In this document: positions 23,001-36,600 of the stretch, piece after piece | How the letters are laid out: each line of letters begins with the position of its first letter | How positions within the stretch are numbered: position 1 is the first letter of the stretch | Assembly: GCA_036172665.1 (NCBI GenBank) | Contig: JAYKNF010000013.1 | Coordinates: 3,472,001 to 3,536,000, forward strand | Source: Prosopocoilus inquinatus | Taxonomy: Eukaryota > Arthropoda > Insecta > Coleoptera > Lucanidae | Reading direction: 5' to 3' | Length of the DNA: 64,000 nt | Made by a program: the position numbers and the translations under genes | The notes under the pieces: generated by a model | The model's database searches: none | What the model was told of the DNA's origin: nothing | Seen by the model: only the letters and a program-made list of their open reading frames with translations

Positions 23001-25738
23001 AGATACAAAGTTTTTGGACGCAGCAGCTGCTGGTAATAGTTTTAAACGAAACAACACGTATTAGCGTTGTTCCTGTGCTGTATCTAATCGATCCTTACTT
23101 ATCTATCATGTTATTTGACGTTTCGATGGACTCCAGTAACTCTGATGTGAGATACGACGTTTTCGGACGCAGCAGAAGCTGGAAATAGTTTTAAACGAAA
23201 CAACACATATAAGCGTTGTTCCTGTGATGTATCTAATCGATCCTTACTCATCTATCATGTTATTTGACGTTTCGATGGACTCCAGTAACTCTGATGTGAG
23301 ATACAACGTTCTCGGACGCAGCAGAAGCTGGAAATAGTTTTGAACGAAGCAACACGTATTAGCGTTGTTCCTGTGATGTATCTAAACGATCCTTACTTAT
23401 CTAACATATTATATGACGTTTGGATGGACTCCAGTAAGTCTGATGTGAGATACAAAGTTTTTGGACGCAGCAGAAGCTGGAAATAGTTTTAAACGAAACA
23501 ACACGCATTAGCGATGTTCCTGTGTTGTATCTAATCGATCCTTACTCATCTATCATGTTATTTTACGTTTGGATGGACTCCAGTAACTCTGATGTGAGAT
23601 ACAAAGTTTTTGGACGCAGCAGAAGCTGGAAATAGTTTCAAATGAAACAACACGTATTAGCGTTGTTCCTGTGATGTATCTAATCGATCCTTACTCATCT
23701 ATCATGTTATTTGACGTTTCGATGGACTCCAGTAACTCTAATGTGAGATACGAAATTTTCGGACGCAGCAGCAGCTGGAAATAGTTTTAAACGAAACAAC
23801 ACATATTAGCGTTGTTCCTGTGATGTATTTAATCGATCCTTACTCATCTATCATGTTATTTGGCGTTTCGATGGACTCCAGTAACTCTGATGTGAGATAC
23901 AAAGTTCTCGGACGCAGCAGAAGCTGGAAATAGTTTTGAACGAAACAACACGTATTAGCGTTGTTCCTGTGATGTATCTAAACGATCCTTATTTATCTAA
24001 CATGTTATTTGACGTTTGGATGGACTCCAGTAAGTCTGATGTGAGATACAAAGTTTTTGGACGCAGCAGGAGCTGGAAATAGTTTTAAACGAAACAACAC
24101 GTATTAGCGTTGTTCCTGTGCTGTATCTAATCGATCCTTACTTATCTATCATGTTATTTGACGTTTCGATGGACTCCAGTAACTCTGATGTGAGATACGA
24201 CGTTTTCGGACGCAGCAGAAGCTGGAAATGGTTTTAAACGAAACAACACGCATTAGCGATGTTCCTGTGAAGTATCTACTCGATCCTTACTCATCTATCA
24301 TGTTATTTTACGTTTGGATGGACTCCAGTAACTCTGATGTGAGATACGACGTTTTCGGACGCAGCAGAAGCTGGAAATAGTTTTAAACGAAAAAACACAT
24401 ATTAGCGTTGTTCCTGTGATGTATCTAATCGATCCTTACTCATCTATCATGTTATTTGACGTTTGGACGGACTCCAGTAACACTGATGTGAGATACAAAG
24501 TTCTCGGACACAGCAGAAGCTGGAAATAGTTTTGAACGAAACAACACGTATTAGCGTTGTTCCTGTGATGTATCTAAACGATCCTTACTTATCTAACATA
24601 TTATATGACGTTTGGATGGACTCCAGTAAGTCTGATGTGAGATACAAAGTTTTTGGACGCAGCAGAAGCTGGAAATAGTTTTAAATGGAACAACACGTAT
24701 TAGCGTTGTTCCTGTGATGTATCTAAACGATCCTTACTTATCTAACATGTTATTTGACGTTTGGATGGACTCTAGTAACTCTAATGTGAGATACGAAATT
24801 TTCGGACGCAGCAGCAGCTGGAAATAGTTTTAAACGAAAAAACACATATTAGCGTTGTTCCTGTGATGTATCTAATCGATCCTTACTCATCTATCATGTT
24901 ATTTGACGTTTGGACGGACTAAAGTAACACTGATGTGAGATACAAAGTTCTCGGACCCAGCAGAAGCTGGAAATAGTTTTGAACGAAACAACACGTATTA
25001 GCGTTGTTCCTGTGATGTATCTAAACGATCCTTACTTATCTAACATATTATATGACGTTTGGATGGACTCCAGTAAGTCTGATATGAGATACAAAGTTTT
25101 TGGACGCAGCAGAAGCTGGAAATAGTTTTAAATGAAACAACACGTATTAGCGTTGTTCCTGTGATGTATCTAAACGATCCTTACTTATCTAACATGTTAT
25201 TTGACGTTTGGATGGACTCTAGTAACTCTAATGTGAGATACGAAATTTTCGGACGCAGCAGCAGCTGGAAATAGTTTTAAACGAAACAACACTTATTAGC
25301 GTTGTTCCTGTGATGTATCTAATCGATCCTTACTCATCTATCATGTTATTTGACGTTTGGACGGACTCCAGTAACTCTGATGTGAGATACAAAGTTCTCG
25401 GACGCAGCAGCAGCTGGAAATAGTTTTAAACGAAACAACACATATTAGCGTTGTTCCTGTGATGTATCTAATCGATCCTTACTCATCTATCATGTTATTT
25501 GACGTTTGGACGGACTCCAGTAACTCTGATGTGAGATACAAAGCTCTCGGACGCAGCAGAAGCTGGAAATAGTTTTGAACGAAACAACACGTATTAGCGT
25601 TGTTCCTGTGATGTATCTAAACGATCCTTACTTATCTAACATGTTGTTTGACGTTTGGATGGACTCCAGTAAGTCTGATGTGAGATACAAAGTTTTTGGA
25701 CGCAGCAGTAGCTGGAAATAGTTTTAAACGAAACAACT
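20080..25738 (+). repeat. 5659-bp higher-order unit, copy 2
   Basis: Second unit of the 38-monomer repeat. Markers GTTAATGTG (20540), GACTAAAG (24920 at the TAAAG), GCAGCCGAAG (21682 and 22871) and the deleted GAGATACGTTTTCGG (21960) are in phase with copy 1. It shares TTCTTGGACTCAGC (~20480) with copy 3 (~26140), where copy 1 reads CTTTTTGGACGCAGC. A private change is GATGCGAGATAC at ~21061. A shorter internal repeat of 1189 bp (21682 to 22871) is nested within it. Confidence 0.88.
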
Positions 25739-27625
25739 CGTATTAGCGTTGTTCCTGTGCTGTATCTAATCGATCCTTATTTATCTATCATGTTATTTGA
25801 CGTTTGGATGGACACCAGTAACTCTGATGTGAGATACGAAGTTCTCGGACGCAGCAGAAGCTGGAAATAGTTTTAAACGAAACAACACGCATTAGCGTTG
25901 TTCCTGTGATGTATCTAATCGATCCTTACTCATCTATCATGTTATTTGGCGTTTCGATGGACTCCAGTAACTTTGATGTGAGATACGACGTTTTCGGACG
26001 CAGCAGAAGCTGGAAATAGTTTTAAACGAAACAACACGCATTAACGATGTTCCTGTGATGTATCTAATCGATCCTTACTCATCTATCATGTTATTTTACG
26101 ATTGGATGGACTCCAGTAACTCTGATGTGAGATACAATGTTCTTGGACTCAGCAGAAGCTGGAAATAGTTTTAAATGAAACAACACGTATTAGCGTTGTT
26201 AATGTGATGTATCTAATCGATCCTTACTCATCTATCATGTTATTTGACGTTTCGATGGACTCCAGTAACTCTAATGTGAGATACGAAATTTTCGGACGCA
26301 GCAGCAGCTGGAAATAGTTTTAAACGAAACAACACATATTAGCGTTGTTCCTGTGATGTATTTAATCGATCCTTACTCATCTATCATGTTATTTGGCGTT
26401 TCGATGGACTCCAGTAACTTTGATGTGAGATACAAAGTTCTCGGACGCAGCAGAAGCTGGAAATAGTTTTGAACGAAACAACACGTATTAGCGTTGTTCC
26501 TTTGATGTATCTAAACGATCCTTATTTATCTAACATGTTATTTGACGTTTGGATGGACTCCAGTAAGTCTGATGTGAGATACAAAGTTTTTGGACGCAGC
26601 AGGAGCTGGAAATAGTTTTAAACGAAACAACACGTATTAGCGTTGTTCCTGTGCTGTATCTAATCGATCCTTACTTATCTATCATGTTATTTGACGTTTC
26701 GATGGACTCCAGTAACTCTGATGTGAGATACGACGTTTTCGGACGCAGCAGAAGCTGGAAATGGTTTTAAACGAAACAACACGCATTAGCGATGTTCCTG
26801 TGAAGTATCTAGTCGATCCTTACTCATCTATCATGTTATTTTACGTTTGGATGGACTCCAGTAACTCTGATGTGAGATACGACGTTTTCGGACGCAGCAG
26901 AAGCTGGAAATAGTTTTAAACGAAAAAACACATATTAGCGTTGTTCCTGTGATGTATCTAATCGATCCTTACTCATCTATCATGTTATTTGACGTTTGGA
27001 CGGACTCCAGTAACTCTGATGTGAGATACAAAGTTCTCGGACACAGCAGAAGCTGGAAATAGTTTTGAACGAAACAACACGTATTAGCGTTGTTCCTGTG
27101 ATGTATCTAAACGATCCTTACTTATCTAACATGTTATTTGACGTTTGGATGGACTCCAGTAACTCTAATGTGAGATACGAAATTTTCGGACGCAGCAGCA
27201 GCTGGAAATAGTTTTAAACGAAACAACACATATTAGCGTTGTTCCTGTGATGTATCTAATCGATCCTTACTCATCTATCATGTTATTTGACGTTTGGACG
27301 GACTCCAGTAACTCTGATGTGAGATACAAAGTTCTCGGACGCAGCCGAAGCTGGAAATAGTTTTGAACGAAACAACACGTATTAGCGTTGTTCCTGTGAT
27401 GTATCTAAACGATCCTTACTTATCTAACATATTATATGACGTTTGGATGGACTCCAGTAAGTCTGATGTGAGATACAAAGTTTTTGGACGCAGCAGCTGC
27501 TGGTAATAGTTTTAAACGAAACAACACGTATTAGCGTTGTTCCTGTGCTGTATCTAATCGATCCTTACTTATCTATCATGTTATTTGACGTTTCGATGGA
27601 CTCCAGTAACTCTGATGTGAGATAC
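25739..27625 (+). repeat. 5659-bp higher-order unit, truncated copy 3
   Basis: In phase with copy 2 (GTTAATGTG at 26199, GCAGCCGAAG at 27341) until about 27625. There copy 2 has the 3-bp-deleted GATACGTTTT monomer and this copy has the full GATACGACGTTTT. From 27365 on the sequence is also the start of the long duplication that matches base 1 of the window, so the end of this periodic domain coincides with a recombination boundary. Confidence 0.8.
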
Positions 27626-30600
27626 GACGTTTTCGGACGCAGCAGAAGCTGGAAATAGTTTTAAACGAAACAACACATATAAGCGTTGTTCCTGTGATGT
27701 ATCTAATCGATCCTTACTCATCTATCATGTTATTTGACGTTTCGATGGACTCCAGTAACTCTGATGTGAGATACAACGTTCTCGGACGCAGCAGAAGCTG
27801 GAAATAGTTTTGAACGAAGCAACACGTATTAGCGTTGTTCCTGTGATGTATCTAAACGATCCTTACTTATCTAACATATTATATGACTTTTGGATGGACT
27901 CCAGTAAGTCTGATGTGAGATACAAAGTTTTTGGACGCAGCAGAAGCTGGAAATAGTTTTAAACGAAACAACACGCATTAGCGTTGTTCCTGTGCTGTAT
28001 CTAATCGATCCTTACTTATCTATCATGTTATTTGACGTTTCGATGGACTCCAGTAACTCTGATGTGAGATACGACGTTTTCGGACGCAGCAGAAGCTGGA
28101 AATAGTTTTAAACGAAACAACACATATAAGCGTTGTTCCTGTGATGTATCTAATCGATCCTTACTCATCTATCATGTTATTTGACGTTTCGATGGACTCC
28201 AGTAACTCTGATGTGAGATACAACGTTCTCGGACGCAGCAGAAGCTGGAAATAGTTTTGAACGAAGCAACACGTATTAGCGTTGTTCCTGTGATGTATCT
28301 AAACGATCCTTACTTATCTAACATATTATATGACGTTTGGATGGACTCCAGTAAGTCTGATGTGAGATACAAAGTTTTTGGACGCAGCAGAAGCTGGAAA
28401 TAGTTTTAAACGAAACAACACGCATTAGCGATGTTCCTGTGTTGTATCTATTCGATCCTTACTCATCTATCATGTTATTTTACGTTTGGATGGACTCCAG
28501 TAACTCTGATGTGAGATACAAATTTTTTGGACGCAGCAGAAGCTGGAAATAGTTTTAAATGAAACAACACGTATTAGCGTTGTTCCTGTGATGTATCTAA
28601 TCGATCCTTACTCATCTATCATGTTATTTGACGTTTCGATGGACTCCAGTAACTCTAATGTGAGATACGAAATTTTCGGACGCAGCAGCAGCTGGAAATA
28701 GTTTTAAACGAAACAACACATATTAGCCTTGTTCCTGTGATGTATTTAATCGATCCTTACTCATCTATCATGTTATTTGGCGTTTCGATGGACTCCAGTA
28801 ACTCTGATGTGAGATACAAAGTTCTCGGACGCAGCAGAAGCTGGAAATAGTTTTGAACGAAACAACACGTATTAGCGTTGTTCCTGTGATGTATCTAAAC
28901 GATCCTTATTTATCTAACATGTTATTTGACGTTTGGATGGACTCCAGTAAGTCTGATGTGAGATACAAAGTTTTTGGACGCAGCAGGAGCTGGAAATAGT
29001 TTTAAACGAAACAACACGTATTAGCGTTGTTCCTGTGCTGTATCTAATCGATCCTTACTTATCTATCATGTTATTTTACGTTTGGATGGACTCCAGTAAC
29101 TCTGATGTGAGATACAAAGTTTTTGGACGCAGCAGAAGCTGGAAATAGTTTTAAATGAAACAACACATATTAGCGATGTTCCTGTGAAGTATCTACTCGA
29201 TCCTTACTCATCTATCATGTTATTTTACGTTTGGATGGACTCCAGTAACTCTGATGTGAGATACAAAGTTCTCGGACGCAGCAGAAGCTGGAAATAGTTT
29301 TAAACGAAACAACACGCATTAGCGTTGTTCCTGTGATGTATCTAATCGATCCTTACTCATCTATCATGTTATTTGGCGTTTCGATGGACTCCAGTAACTT
29401 TAATGTGAGATACGAAGTTCTCGGACGCAGCTGAAGCTGGAAATAGTTTTAAACGAAACAACACATATTAGCGTTGTTCCTGTGATGTATCTAATCGATC
29501 CTTACTTATCTATCATGTTATTTGACGTTTGGATGGACTCCAGTAACTCTGATGTGAGATACGAAGTTCTCGGACGCAGCAGAAGCTGGAAGTAGTTTTA
29601 AACGAATCAACAAGCATTGGCGTTGTTCCTGTGATGTATCTAATCGATCCTTACTCATCTATCATGTTATTTGGCGTTTCGATGGACTCCAGTAACTCTG
29701 ATGTGAGATACAAAGTTTACGGACGCAGCAGAAGCTGGAAATAGTTTTAAATGAAACACGTATTAGCGTTGTTCCTGTGATGTATCTAATCGATCCTTAC
29801 TCATCTATCATGTTATTTGGCGTTTCGATGGACTCCAGTAACTCTGATGTGAGATACAAAGTTTACGGACGCAGCAGAAGCTGGAAATAGTTTTGAACGA
29901 AACAACACGTATTAGCGTTGTTCCTGTGATGTATCTAATCGATCCTTACTTAGCTACTATGTTATTTGACGTTTCGATGGACTCCAGTAACTCTAATGTG
30001 AGATACGAAATTTTCGGACGCAGCAGCAGCTGGAAATAGTTTTAAACGAAACAACACATATTAGCGTTGTTCCTGTGATATATCTAATCGATCCTTATTC
30101 ATCTATCATGTTATTTGGCGTTTCGATGGACTCCAGTAACTCTGATGTGAGATACAAAGTTCTCGGACGCAGCAGAAGCTGGAAATAGTTTTGAACGAAA
30201 CAACACGTATTAGCGTTGTTCCTGTGATGTATCTAATCGATCCTTACTTATCTATCATGTTATTTGACGTTTGGATGGACTCCAGTAAGTCTGATGTGAG
30301 ATACAAAGTTTTTGGACGCAGCAGGAGCTGGAAATAATTTTAAACGAAACAACACGTATTAGCGTTGTTCCTGTGCTGTATCTAATCGATCCTTACTTAT
30401 CTATCATGTTATTTGACGTTTCGATGGACTCCAGTAACTCTGATGTGAGATACAAAGTTTTTGGACGCAGCAGAAGCTGGAAATAGTTTTGAACGAAACA
30501 ACACGTATTAGCGTTGTTCCTGTGATGTATCTAATCGATCCTTACTTAGCTACTATGTTATTTGACGTTTCGATGGACTCCAGTAACTCTAATGTGAGAT

Positions 30601-33600
30601 ACGAAATTTTCGGACGCAGCAGCTGCTGGAAATAGTTTTAAACGAAACAACACATATTAGCGTTGTTCCTGTGATGTATCTAATCGATCCTTACTCATCT
30701 ATCATGTTATTTGACGTTTGGACGGACTCCAGTAACTCTGATGTGAGATACAAAGTTCTCGGACGCAGCAGAAGCTGGAAATAGTTTTGAACGAAACAAC
30801 ACGTATTAGCGTTGTTTCTGTGATGTATCTAAACGATCCTTACTTATCTAACATGTTATTTGACGTTTGGATGGACTCCAGTAAGTCTGATGTGAGATAC
30901 AAAGTTTTTGGACGCAGCAGCAGCTGGAAATAGTTTTAAACGAAACAACTCGTATTAGCGTTGTTCCTGTGCTGTATCTAATCGATCCTTATTTATCTAT
31001 CATGTTATTTGACGTTTGGATGGACACCAGTAACTCTGATGTGAGATACGAAGTTCTCGGACGCAGCAGAAGCTGGAAATAGTTTTAAACGAAACAACAC
31101 GCATTAGCGTTGTTCCTGTGATGTATCTAATCGATCCTTACTCATCTATCATGTTATTTGGCGTTTCGATGGACTCCAGTAACTTTGATGTGAGATACGA
31201 CGTTTTCGGACGCAGCAGAAGCTGGAAATAGTTTTAAACGAAACAACACGCATTAGCGATGTTCCTGTGATGTATCTAATCGATCCTTACTCATCTATCA
31301 TGTTATTTTACGTTTGGATGGACTCCAGTAACTCTGATGTGAGATACGACGTTTTCGGACGCAGCAGAAGCGGGAAATAGTTTTAAACGAAACAACTCGT
31401 ATTAGCGTTATTCCTGTGCTGTATCTAATCGATCCTTATTTATCTATCATGTTATTTGACGTTTCGATGGACTCCAGTAACTCTGATGTGAGATACGACG
31501 TTCTCGGACGCAGCAGAAGCTGGAAATAGTTTTAAACGAAACAACACGCATTAGCGATGTTCCTGTGTTGTATCTAATCGATCCTTACTCATCTATCATG
31601 TTATTTTACGTTTGGATGGACTCCAGTAACTCTGATGTGAGATACAATGTTTTTGGACGCAGCAGAAGCTGGAAATAGTTTTAAATGAAACAACACGTAT
31701 TAGCGTTGTTCCTGTGATGTATTTAATCGATCCTTACTCATCTATCATGTTATTTGGCGTTTCGATGGACTCCAGTAACTCTGATGTGAGATACAAAGTT
31801 CTCGGACGCAGCAGAAGCTGGAAATAGTTTTGAACGAAACAACACGTATTAGCGTTGTTCCTTTGATGTATCTAAACGATCCTTATTTATCTAACATGTT
31901 ATTTGACGTTTGGATGGACTCCAGTAAGTCTGATGTGAGATACAAAGTTTTTGGACGCAGCAGGAGCTGGAAATAGTTTTAAACGAAACAACACGTATTA
32001 GCGTTGTTCCTGTGCTGTATCTAATCGATCCTTACTTATCTATCATGTTATTTGACGTTTCGATGGACTCCAGTAACTCTGATGTGAGATACGACGTTTT
32101 CGGACGCAGCAGAAGCTGGAAATGGTTTTAAACGAAACAACACGCATTAGCGATGTTCCTGTGAAGTATCTAGTCGATCCTTACTCATCTATCATGTTAT
32201 TTTACGTTTGGATGGACTCCAGTAACTCTGATGTGAGATACGACGTTTTCGGACGCAGCAGAAGCTGGAAATAGTTTTAAACGAAAAAACACATATTAGC
32301 GTTGTTCCTGTGATGTATCTAATCGATCCTTACTCATCTATCATGTTATTTGACGTTTGGACGGACTCCAGTAACTCTGATGTGAGATACAAAGTTCTCG
32401 GACACAGCAGAAGCTGGAAATAGTTTTGAACGAAACAACACGTATTAGCGTTGTTCCTGTGATGTATCTAAACGATCCTTACTTATCTAACATGTTATTT
32501 GACGTTTGGATGGACTCCAGTAACTCTAATGTGAGATACGAAATTTTCGGACGCAGCAGCAGCTGGAAATAGTTTTAAACGAAACAACACATATTAGCGT
32601 TGTTCCTGTGATGTATCTAATCGATCCTTACTCATCTATCATGTTATTTGACGTTTGGACGGACTCCAGTAACTCTGATGTGAGATACAAAGTTCTCGGA
32701 CGCAGCAGAAGCTGGAAATAGTTTTGAACGAAATAACACGTATTAGCGTTGTTCCTGTGATGTATCTAAACGATCCTTACTTATCTAACATATTATATGA
32801 CGTTTGGATGGACTCCAGTAAGTCTGATGTGAGATACAAAGTTTTTGGACGCAGCAGCTGCTGGTAATAGTTTTAAAGAAACAACACGTATTAGCGTTGT
32901 TCCTGTGCTGTATCTAATCGATCCTTACTTATCTATCATGTTATTTGACGTTTCGATGGACTCCAGTAACTCTGATGTGAGATACGACGTTTTCGGACGC
33001 AGCAGAAGCTGGAAATAGTTTTAAACGAAACAACACATATAAGCGTTGTTCCTGTGATGTATCTAATCGATCCTTACTCATCTATCATGTTATTTGACGT
33101 TTGGACGGACTCCAGTAACTCTGATGTGAGATACAAAGTTCTCGGACGCAGCAGAAGCTGGAAATAGTTTTGAACGAAGCAACACGTATTAGCGTTGTTC
33201 CTGTGATGTATCTAAACGATCCTTACTTACCTAACATATTATATGACGTTTGGATGGACTCCAGTAAGTCTGATGTGAGATACAAAGTTTTTGGACGCAG
33301 CAGAAGCTGGAAATAGTTTTAAACGAAACAACACGCATTAGCGATGTTCCTGTGATGTATCTAATCGATCCTTAGTCATCCATCATGTTATTTTACGTTT
33401 GGATGGACTCCAGTAACTCTGATGTGAGATATGACGTTTTCGGACGCAGCAGAAGCTGGAAATAGTTTTAAACGAAACAACACGCATTAGCGATGTTCCT
33501 GTGTTGTATCTAATCGATCCTTAGTCATCTATCATGTTATTTTACGTTTGGATGGACTCCAGTAACTCTGATGTGAGATACAAAGTTTTTGGACGCAGCA

Positions 33601-36600
33601 GAAGCTGGAAATAGTTTTAAATGAAACAATACGTATTAGCGTTGTTCCTGTGATGTATCTAATCGATCCTTACTCATCTATCATGTTATTTGACGTTTCG
33701 ATGGACTCCAGTAACTCTAATGTGAGATACGAAATTTTCGGACGCAGCAGCAGCTGGAAATAGTTTTAAACGAAACAACACATATTAGCGTTGTTCCTGT
33801 GCTGTATCTAATCGATCCTTACTTATCTATCATGTTACTTGGCGTTTCGATGGACTCCAGTAACTTTGATGTGAGATACGACGTTTTCGGACGCAGCAGA
33901 AGCTGGAAATAGTTTTAAACGAAACAACACATATTAGCGTTGTTCCTGTGCTGTATCTAATCGATCCTTACTTATCTATCATGTTATTTGACGTTTCGAT
34001 GGACTCCAGTAACTCTGATGTGAGATACGACGTTTTCGGACGCAGCAGAAGCTGGAAATAGTTTTAAACGAAACAACACATATTAGCGTTGTTCCTGTGA
34101 TGTATCTAATCGATCCTTACTCATCTATCATGTTATTTGACGTTTGGACGGACTCCAGTAACTCTGATGTGAGATACAAAGTACTCGGACACAGCAGAAG
34201 CTGGAAATAGTTTTGAACGAAACAACACGTATTAGCGTTGTTCCTGTGATGTATCTAAACGATCCTTACTTATCTAACATGTTATTTGACGTTTGGATGG
34301 ACTCCAGTAACTCTAATGTGAGATACGAAATTTTCGGACGCAGCAGCAGCTGGAAATAGTTTTAAACGAAACAACACATATTAGCGTTGTTCCTGTGATG
34401 TATCTAATCGATCCTTACTCATCTATCATGTTATTTGACGTTTGGACGGACTCCAGTAACTCTGATGTTGATATACAAAGTTCTCGGACGCAGCAGAAGC
34501 TGGAAATAGTTTTAAACGAAACAACACGTATTAGCGTTGTTCCTGTGATGTATCTAATCGATCCTTTCTCATCTATTATGTTATTTGACGTTTGGATGGA
34601 CACCAGTAACTCTGATGTGAGATACGAAGTTCTCGGACGCAGCAGAAGCTGGAAATAGTTTTAAACGAAATAACACGCATTAGCGTTGTTCCTGTGATGT
34701 ATCTAATCGATCCTTACTCATCTATCATGTTATTTGGCGTTTCGATGTACTCCAGTAACTTTGATTTGAGATACGACGTTTTCGGACGCAGCAGAAGCTG
34801 GAAATAGTTTTAAACGAAACAACACGCATTAGCGATGTTCCTGTGATGTATCTAATCGATCCTTACTCATCTATCATGTTATTTTACGTTTGGATGGACT
34901 CCAGTAACTCTGATGTGAGATACAAAGTTTTTGGACGCAGCAGAAGCTGGAAATAGTTTTGAACGAAACAACACGTATTAGCGTTGTTCCTGTGATGTAT
35001 CTAATCGATCCTTACTTAGCTACTATGTTATTTGACGTTTCGATGGACTCCAGTAAGTCTAATGTGAGATACGAAATTTTCGGACGCAGCAGCAGCTGGA
35101 AATAGTTTTAAACGAAACAACACATATAAGCGTTGTTCCTGTGATGTATCTAATCGATCCTTACTCATCTATCATGTTATTTGACGTTTGGACGGACTCC
35201 AGTAACTCTGATGTGAAATACAAAGTTCTCGGACGCAGCAGAAGCTGGAAATAGTTTTGAACGAAGCAACACGTATTAGCGTTGTTCCTGTGATGTATAT
35301 AAACGATCCTTACTTATCTAACATTTTATTTGACGTTTGGATGGACTCCAGTAACTCTAATGTGAGATACGAAATTATCGGACGCAGCAGCAGCTGGAAA
35401 TAGTTTTAAAGGAAACAACACGTATTAGCGTTGTTCCTGTGCTGTATCTAAACGATCCTTACTTAGCTACTGTTATTTGACGTTTCGATGGACTCCAGTA
35501 ACTCTGATGTGAGATACGACGGTTTCGGACGCAGCAGAAGCTGGAAATAGTTTTAAACGAAACAACACATATTAGCGTTGTTCCTGTGATGTATCTAATC
35601 GATCCTTACTCATCTATCATGTTATTTGACGTTTGGACGGACTCCAGTAACTCTGATGTGAGATACAAAGTTCTCGGACACAGCAGAAGCTGGAAATAGT
35701 TTTGAACGAAACAACACGTATTAGCGTTGTTCCTGTGATGTATTTAAACGATCCTTACTTATCTAACATTTTATTTGACGTTTGGATGGACTCCAGTAAC
35801 TCTAATGTGAGATACGAAATTATCGGACGCAGCAGCAGCTGGAAATAGTTTTAAAGGAAACAACACGTATTAGCGTTGTTCCTGTGCTGTATCTAAACGA
35901 TCCTTACTTAGCTACTGTTATTTGACGTTTCGATGGACTCCAGTAACTCTAATGTGAGATACGAAATTTTCGGACGCAGCAGCAGCTGGAAATAGTTTTA
36001 AACGAAACAACACATATAAGCGTTGTTCCTGTGATGTATCTAATCGATCCTTACTCATCTATCATGTTATTTGACGTTTGGACGGACTCCAGTAACTCTG
36101 ATGTGAGATACGATGTTTTCGGACGCAGCAGAAGCTGGAAATAGTTTTTAACGAAACAACACATATTAGCGTTGTTCCTGTGATGTATCTAATCGATCCT
36201 TACTTATCTATCATGTTATTTGACGTTTGGATGGGCTCCAGTAACTCTGATGTGAGATACGAAGTTCTCGGACGCAGCAGAAGCTGGAAGTAGTTTTAAA
36301 CGAAACAACACGCATTAGCGTTGTTCCTGTGATGTATCTAATCGATCCTTACTCATCTATCATGTTATTTGGCGTTTCGATGGACTCCAGTAACACTGAT
36401 GTGAGATACAAAGTTTACGGACGCAGCAGAAGCTGGAAATAGTTTTAAATGAGACACGTATTAGCGTTGTTCCTGTGATGTATCTAATCGATCCTTACTC
36501 ATCTATCATGTTATTTGGCGTTTCGATGGACTCCAGTAACTCTGATGTGAGATACAAAGTTTACGGACGCAGCAGAAGCTGGAAATAGTTTTGAACGAAA

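Noticed and set aside
34395..34658. 87-codon open frames at 7478, 34395, 38859, 46896 and 48685 as genes
   Set aside because: Each is satellite sequence read through two monomers because of a one-base insertion. The first codon is GTG, there is no domain, and the frame is closed in all other monomers.
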